Source of the DNA: Kiritimatiellales bacterium
Lineage (GTDB): Bacteria > Verrucomicrobiota > Kiritimatiellia > Kiritimatiellales > Pontiellaceae
Assembly: GCA_021734595.1 (NCBI GenBank)
Contig: JAIPIO010000156.1
Coordinates: 1 to 9,680 of the forward strand
Length of the DNA: 9,680 nt
Reading direction: 5' to 3'
Shown here: in pieces, positions 7,028 to 9,680 of the stretch
Layout: each line of letters begins with the position of its first letter
How positions within the stretch are numbered: the stretch's first letter is position 1
Notes under the pieces: generated by a model
The model's database searches: none
What the model was told of the DNA's origin: nothing
Seen by the model: the letters and a program-made list of their open reading frames with translations, nothing else
Translations under genes and position numbers: made by a program

Positions 7028-7221
7028 CGGTTTCAGGTCGTCGCGGATGCCGCTCGCGGCATGGCCCGGCACGCCGGGTTTTCCAAAGCCTGGAAATCCT
7101 CCGTCACCGTGCCCCAGCCCGAGCCGAGCATCAGCCCGCACTTCGGTTTCGCATCCGACCATTGCTTTTGAACCGCCTCGACGCCCGTCTCCAACGTGAG
7201 TTGGTTAATCTGTGAATTCAT
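7028..7221 (-). pseudogene. Truncated, internally deleted copy of the purine nucleoside phosphorylase gene
   Basis: Bases 7081-7221 align without gaps to 1646-1786 of the intact pnp with 9 mismatches in 141 (about 94%). The homology begins exactly at the ATG (7221-7219). The copy encodes MNSQINQLTLETGVEAV..., with three amino-acid changes (Ala13Gly, Pro22Ser, Val31Met), as far as ...VTEDFQALE. It then joins to a segment matching 1597-1614 (poorly, 7063-7080) and to one matching 1409-1443 (33 of 35, 7028-7062). A 31-base deletion between the two 15-base palindromes shifts the frame, and a further 153-base deletion follows. The frame ends at a stop near 7033 after 63 residues, without most of the active site. 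It begins 44 bases after the stop of the TSUP transporter gene, the position expected for the next gene of an operon. Confidence 0.88.
7081..7095. repeat. Single TTCCA-N5-TGGAA palindrome in the pnp relic
   Basis: TTCCAAAGCCTGGAA is identical to the two copies in intact pnp. Only one copy remains here, at the point where the 31 bases between them have been lost. Confidence 0.75.
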
Positions 7222-7265
7222 GCGCTCAGGATAATCGGCGGCGGCGGGTAAAGCGAAACCTGCCC

Positions 7266-8087
7266 TCAGCGGTTTGCCACCATCATGATCGCGGCCGTCA
7301 GGATCACCCCGATCATGATCCACCGCAGCAACGTGTCGGGCAGTTTGACGGAAAGCCTGCTGCCGTACCGGACGCCGAGCAGCGAGCCCACTGCCATGAC
7401 AATGGCGCTGTAGGCATCCACTTCGCCGCCTTTGCCGTAGACCAGTGCCGTGATGAAGGTCAGCACCATGGCCATGAAGATGGAACTGCCGACCGTCCGG
7501 CTGGCGGACAGCCCGAAAATAATGATTAGCATCGGCACAATCAGTACGCCGCCACCGACCGAGGTGGCACCGATCAGGCCGCCAATGGCCGCGCCGAGCA
7601 GCACGCAGAATGCGTTGCGCAACACGCCGTGTCCACGCATGCCGGCGGCCACCGAGCGTTCTTCGTCTTCGATCTTGCGGCGCAGGTTTTTGATGGCGTT
7701 GATGACCATCACGCCGACCGAGAAGAAGACGATGCAGATGATGAAGGTTTTCAGCGAATGCTTGAAGGCGTCGTTTTCTCCCTGGCGGCTAATCCACGCC
7801 GCAATCAGAATGTTGGCGGGGATGGCGCCGCAGAGGAGCCGCAGCACGGAACCCCAGGCGATGTTCTTGAGTTTGGCATGGTGGAAACTCGCGGAAATAT
7901 TGGTGAGAAAGATGTAGAGGCTGGTGGTGCCGACGGCCCGGATGGGATCCATGCCCAGCGCGAGCGTCATGGCCTGCAGACCGAGTACGCCGCCGCCCAC
8001 GCCGGTCAGCCCGATGCTGAAACCGATGACGACCCCAAGCCCTAGGCGAAGCAGGATGCCTAGTATATCCAAATCGGCGAATTCCAT
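7266..8087 (-). CDS. TSUP-family (TauE/SafE) membrane transporter
   Basis: A 273-residue inner-membrane protein of the sulfite exporter TauE/SafE family, whose known members move sulfite, sulfoacetate or other small organic anions. The family's two-fold internal repeat is clear: GFSIGLTGVGGGVLGLQA at residues 22-39 and GGLIGATSVGGGVLIVPML at 169-187. Several long hydrophobic stretches are consistent with seven to nine helices. A charged loop of about 25 residues (134-158, KNLRRKIEDEERS...) separates the halves. The start ATG (8087-8085) follows AAGGAC (8098-8093) at five bases. The gene is divergent from the SGNH hydrolase, with 119 bases between them, and is followed 44 bases later by the phosphorylase relic. 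The substrate cannot be read from sequence. Sulfite or sulfate is a family-based guess, mildly supported by the SulP remnant in the window. Confidence 0.9.
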   Translation of the reverse strand: MEFADLDILGILLRLGLGVVIGFSIGLTGVGGGVLGLQAMTLALGMDPIRAVGTTSLYIFLTNISASFHHAKLKNIAWGSVLRLLCGAIPANILIAAWISRQGENDAFKHSLKTFIICIVFFSVGVMVINAIKNLRRKIEDEERSVAAGMRGHGVLRNAFCVLLGAAIGGLIGATSVGGGVLIVPMLIIIFGLSASRTVGSSIFMAMVLTFITALVYGKGGEVDAYSAIVMAVGSLLGVRYGSRLSVKLPDTLLRWIMIGVILTAAIMMVANR

Positions 8088-8092
8088 AAAAA

Positions 8093-8098
8093 GTCCTT
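8093..8098 (-). promoter_or_regulatory. Shine-Dalgarno site of the TSUP gene
   Basis: AAGGAC on the minus strand lies five bases before the ATG and supports the chosen start. Confidence 0.6.
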
Positions 8099-8206
8099 AC
8101 ATTTGTACCGCAGAAAACGAAATGACGAATATACTGGCTGAAAAGCGGCTTGCCAGCAGAAAAGGATTAATAGGAGTATGTCCGGTGGCGGAGGAAAGGA
8201 GATTTT

Positions 8207-9001
8207 ATGATACGCAGCGGATTTATGATGCTGATTATGCTGTGCCTCGGACTTGATGTGCAGGCTGAAAAACTACGCATCCTGTTCATCGGCAACAGCT
8301 ACACTTATGTCCAGAACATGCCGGAAATCCTGCGGCAGATGGCCGACGACAAGGGGCATGAGCTGGAAATCGAGCAGGAAACCCCCGGCGGGAAAAACTT
8401 CGAGTTCCATTGGAATGCCGGGCGTGCCGCCGAAAAGATGCGCACGGGCAACTTCGATGTCGTCGTCTTCCAGAACCAGAGCTTCGAGCCGGTCGGCGAC
8501 CCGGATAACATGATGGAATATGGAAAACTGCTGGCCGCCGAAGCCGATAAGGCCGGTGCGCGGAAGCTTTTTTATCTTACGATGGCCTACAAGGATAAGG
8601 TCAAATGGATGAACGGTGATTCCGATGAGGCGAAGCGTGGGGTGGCGCTCCTGCCGGAAATGCTCGGCCGGCTCACGGCGTCCTATTCGAAACTCGCCCG
8701 CAGTACCAAAAGTGAAGTCGCACCGGTCGGAATTGCCTGGAAGCAGGCTTACGACGCTGTGCCGGGGATCGAGCTCCACCGCTCGGACAACAGCCATCCC
8801 AGCGAAACCGGCGCCTACCTCACCGCACTTGTTTTCTACGCCACCATCTATGGCGAAAAGCCCGATGGCATGCCCGGAACCATCACGGTGTCGACAAAGC
8901 GCAAGGGCAAGACGCAGGAAACCGTGATCGAAGTGGATAATAAAACCCGCCAGGCGCTCGAGCAGATCGCCTGGAAAACCTGCCGCGAATTCAACCTGTG
9001 A
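8207..9001 (+). CDS. Secreted SGNH/GDSL-type hydrolase
   Basis: A 264-residue protein with a signal peptide (MIRSGFMMLIMLCLGLDVQA, cut before Glu21) and an SGNH-hydrolase fold, probably an esterase acting outside the cytoplasm. Block I is ILFIGNSYTY with nucleophile Ser31. A Gly-Gly at 61-62 fits block II, and VVVFQNQS (87-92) supplies the oxyanion-hole Asn/Gln. SDNSHPSETGAYL near residue 193 holds the Asp194/His197 pair of block V. It resembles the DUF4886-like SGNH subgroup rather than classical GDSL lipases. AAAGGAGA (8195-8202) ends four bases before the ATG and sets the start. The stop TGA at 8999-9001 lies eight bases before the next gene's GTG, so the two are almost certainly co-transcribed. 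A role in removing acyl groups from polysaccharide would suit the neighbouring glycosidase, but nothing in the sequence gives the substrate. Confidence 0.87.
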   Translation: MIRSGFMMLIMLCLGLDVQAEKLRILFIGNSYTYVQNMPEILRQMADDKGHELEIEQETPGGKNFEFHWNAGRAAEKMRTGNFDVVVFQNQSFEPVGDPDNMMEYGKLLAAEADKAGARKLFYLTMAYKDKVKWMNGDSDEAKRGVALLPEMLGRLTASYSKLARSTKSEVAPVGIAWKQAYDAVPGIELHRSDNSHPSETGAYLTALVFYATIYGEKPDGMPGTITVSTKRKGKTQETVIEVDNKTRQALEQIAWKTCREFNL

Positions 9002-9009
9002 GGTCTGCT

Positions 9010-9552
9010 GTGAAATCCATGAAACAATTAATTGGTCTGCTGCTTCTCTGTTTGCTGGCACAGGCCGGAGCAACGGAAATAGAGATCGTCAACTCCTCCG
9101 CCGAAATCAACAACGGGGTCGACGGAACAGCCATTAGCGATCCGTCTGTCCTCGGATGGGGTGCGGTTGATGGAACCATTCAGGCGGGCGGAACCGACTA
9201 CGGCAACGGTGCCTGGCGGCTCAACTATGAGGATGGCGGCGCCGTCTTCCAGATGACCTCGCATGCCATATCGACCGGCGAATCATTCTCGCTGCGGTTT
9301 GATGCCGCCGGTTTCACTGAATTTGGCGACGACGTCTTTTTCCCCAACCTCACCCTGATTGCAGGATCCACCCTCAACGGCGATTTCAATGCCAACACCG
9401 ACACCAACGATTCGCACTCGTTTGCCCTTACACCGGAATGGACGAATGTCGGAACCGGCAACCAGACGGTGCAGGCCACCCGTATCAACAAGGACTTTGA
9501 CGGCACCCGCAATGCCGTTCTCTATAACGGCTCAAACAAGGTGTTCCAGTAA
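9010..9552 (+). CDS. Small secreted protein of unknown function
   Basis: I do not recognise a named family. The GTG start at 9010 gives 180 residues and is favoured by GAGG (9000-9003), six bases upstream. ATG 9019 would be an alternative three codons later, and GTG 8998 overlaps the preceding gene. The protein opens with a signal peptide (MKSMKQLIGLLLLCLLAQAGA, cut before TEIEIVN). The mature part is rich in Gly, Asn, Thr and Asp and looks all-beta. Its opening (IVNSSAEI...SVLGWG...) resembles carbohydrate-binding-like jellyroll domains found in secreted proteins of PVC bacteria. Such domains usually run on into a second sheet and a C-terminal sorting segment, whereas this protein stops at ...LYNGSNKVFQ, so it may be truncated or a minimal form. 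It follows the SGNH hydrolase by eight bases, which suggests shared expression. Confidence 0.75.
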   Translation: MKSMKQLIGLLLLCLLAQAGATEIEIVNSSAEINNGVDGTAISDPSVLGWGAVDGTIQAGGTDYGNGAWRLNYEDGGAVFQMTSHAISTGESFSLRFDAAGFTEFGDDVFFPNLTLIAGSTLNGDFNANTDTNDSHSFALTPEWTNVGTGNQTVQATRINKDFDGTRNAVLYNGSNKVFQ

Positions 9553-9565
9553 GCCGCTGCGCGGC
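9553..9565. other. Small GC-rich hairpin after the stop codon
   Basis: GCCGC-TGC-GCGGC directly follows the TAA of the small secreted protein. The five-pair stem is GC-rich but no T-run follows, so it is at most a weak terminator or 3'-end stabilising structure. Confidence 0.35.
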
Positions 9566-9596
9566 AGTTCAATAACCTTCCTTTTCCTATACCTTC

Positions 9597-9637
9597 CGTT
9601 CCGAAGGGGGCGCATCCGGCATCCCCGCAACGGAACG
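9597..9637 (+). promoter_or_regulatory. Leader hairpin next to a ribosome binding site
   Basis: CGTTCCG (9597-9603) pairs with CGGAACG (9631-9637). Inside it, GGGG and CCCC arms can pair around a GC-rich loop. The hairpin ends one base before AAAGGAG (9638-9644), the likely Shine-Dalgarno of the gene starting at 9651. It could influence mRNA stability or translation of that gene. It has no T-run, so it is not an obvious terminator. Confidence 0.4.
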
Positions 9638-9650
9638 AAAGGAGTCGTAC

Positions 9651-9680
9651 ATGAATACGAAACTTCAGAAGAAGATGATA
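9651..9680 (+). CDS. Start of an unidentified gene (cut by window end)
   Basis: ATG at 9651 follows AAAGGAG (9638-9644) at six bases, and ten codons are open to the window edge (MNTKLQKKMI). The lysine-rich opening would suit the start of a signal peptide or a cytoplasmic protein; ten residues cannot tell. It lies 98 bases after the small secreted protein, on the same strand. Confidence 0.6.
   Translation, partial: MNTKLQKKMI

Noticed and set aside
7057..7084. Plus-strand terminator CCCGGC-AC-GCCGGG-TTTT in the pnp relic
   Set aside because: It has the right shape, but no plus-strand gene leads into it. It most likely arose by drift in the relic, so it is mentioned only with the deletion finding.
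8103..8135. Sigma-70 type promoter for the SGNH gene (TTGTAC ... TATACT)
   Set aside because: TATACT at 8130-8135 is a good -10 box, but the upstream hexamer is 21 bases away, too far for a normal spacer.
8273..9073. 266-codon minus-strand frame opposite the SGNH hydrolase
   Set aside because: The plus-strand frame has a signal peptide and the SGNH catalytic blocks. The antisense frame has no recognisable motif.

Overview
The window looks like a chromosomal segment of a polysaccharide-degrading marine or anaerobic bacterium of the PVC group, most likely Kiritimatiellota (Pontiella-like). This placement is an inference. It rests on the very large secreted multi-domain glycosidase, its C-terminal 'Asn-Leu-Glu-Trp...Thr-Asp-Pro' module of a kind common in Verrucomicrobia/Kiritimatiellota secreted proteins, the clear Shine-Dalgarno sites before several genes, and the moderately high GC content. 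No rRNA, tRNA, CRISPR array, transposase or integrase was seen.

Layout. (1) 2-502 (+): C-terminal part of a FabF-type ketoacyl-ACP synthase. (2) 503-582: a short convergent intergenic region packed with three copies of a TTCCA-N5-TGGAA palindrome that form terminators for both strands. (3) 583-1786 (-): an overlapping pair, purine nucleoside phosphorylase followed by cytidine deaminase, for nucleoside salvage. (4) 1787-2133: intergenic scar with a decayed, internally deleted start of a SulP-type anion transporter on the + strand. (5) 2134-6924 (-): one giant gene for a secreted, roughly 1596-residue GH128-type beta-1,3-glucanase with discoidin (CBM32-like), ricin-type lectin and MAM modules. 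Its signal peptide is encoded, but it begins at ATA rather than a normal start codon. (6) 7028-7221 (-): a relic copy of the 5' end of the nucleoside phosphorylase gene, about 94% identical to the intact gene over 141 bases and carrying two internal deletions. (7) 7266-8087 (-): a TSUP (TauE/SafE) membrane transporter. (8) 8207-9552 (+): a two-gene unit, a secreted SGNH/GDSL hydrolase and a small secreted protein of unknown function. (9) 9651-9680 (+): the first codons of another gene behind a structured leader.

How it fits together. The simplest reading is that an ancestral transporter - nucleoside phosphorylase - cytidine deaminase order on the minus strand was split by a roughly 5.2 kb segment carrying the GH128 gene and the SulP fragment. 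This left a broken phosphorylase 5' end next to the transporter and an intact phosphorylase beyond the insert. The GH128 protein and SGNH hydrolase point to extracellular polysaccharide use. The two transporter families (one intact, one decayed) are compatible with sulfate or sulfite handling, but no sulfatase is present here.

No wholly new multi-gene system is evident. The observations most worth a second look are the palindrome array (and its appearance inside a coding sequence), the duplicated phosphorylase 5' end flanking the glycosidase, and the missing start codon of the glycosidase.
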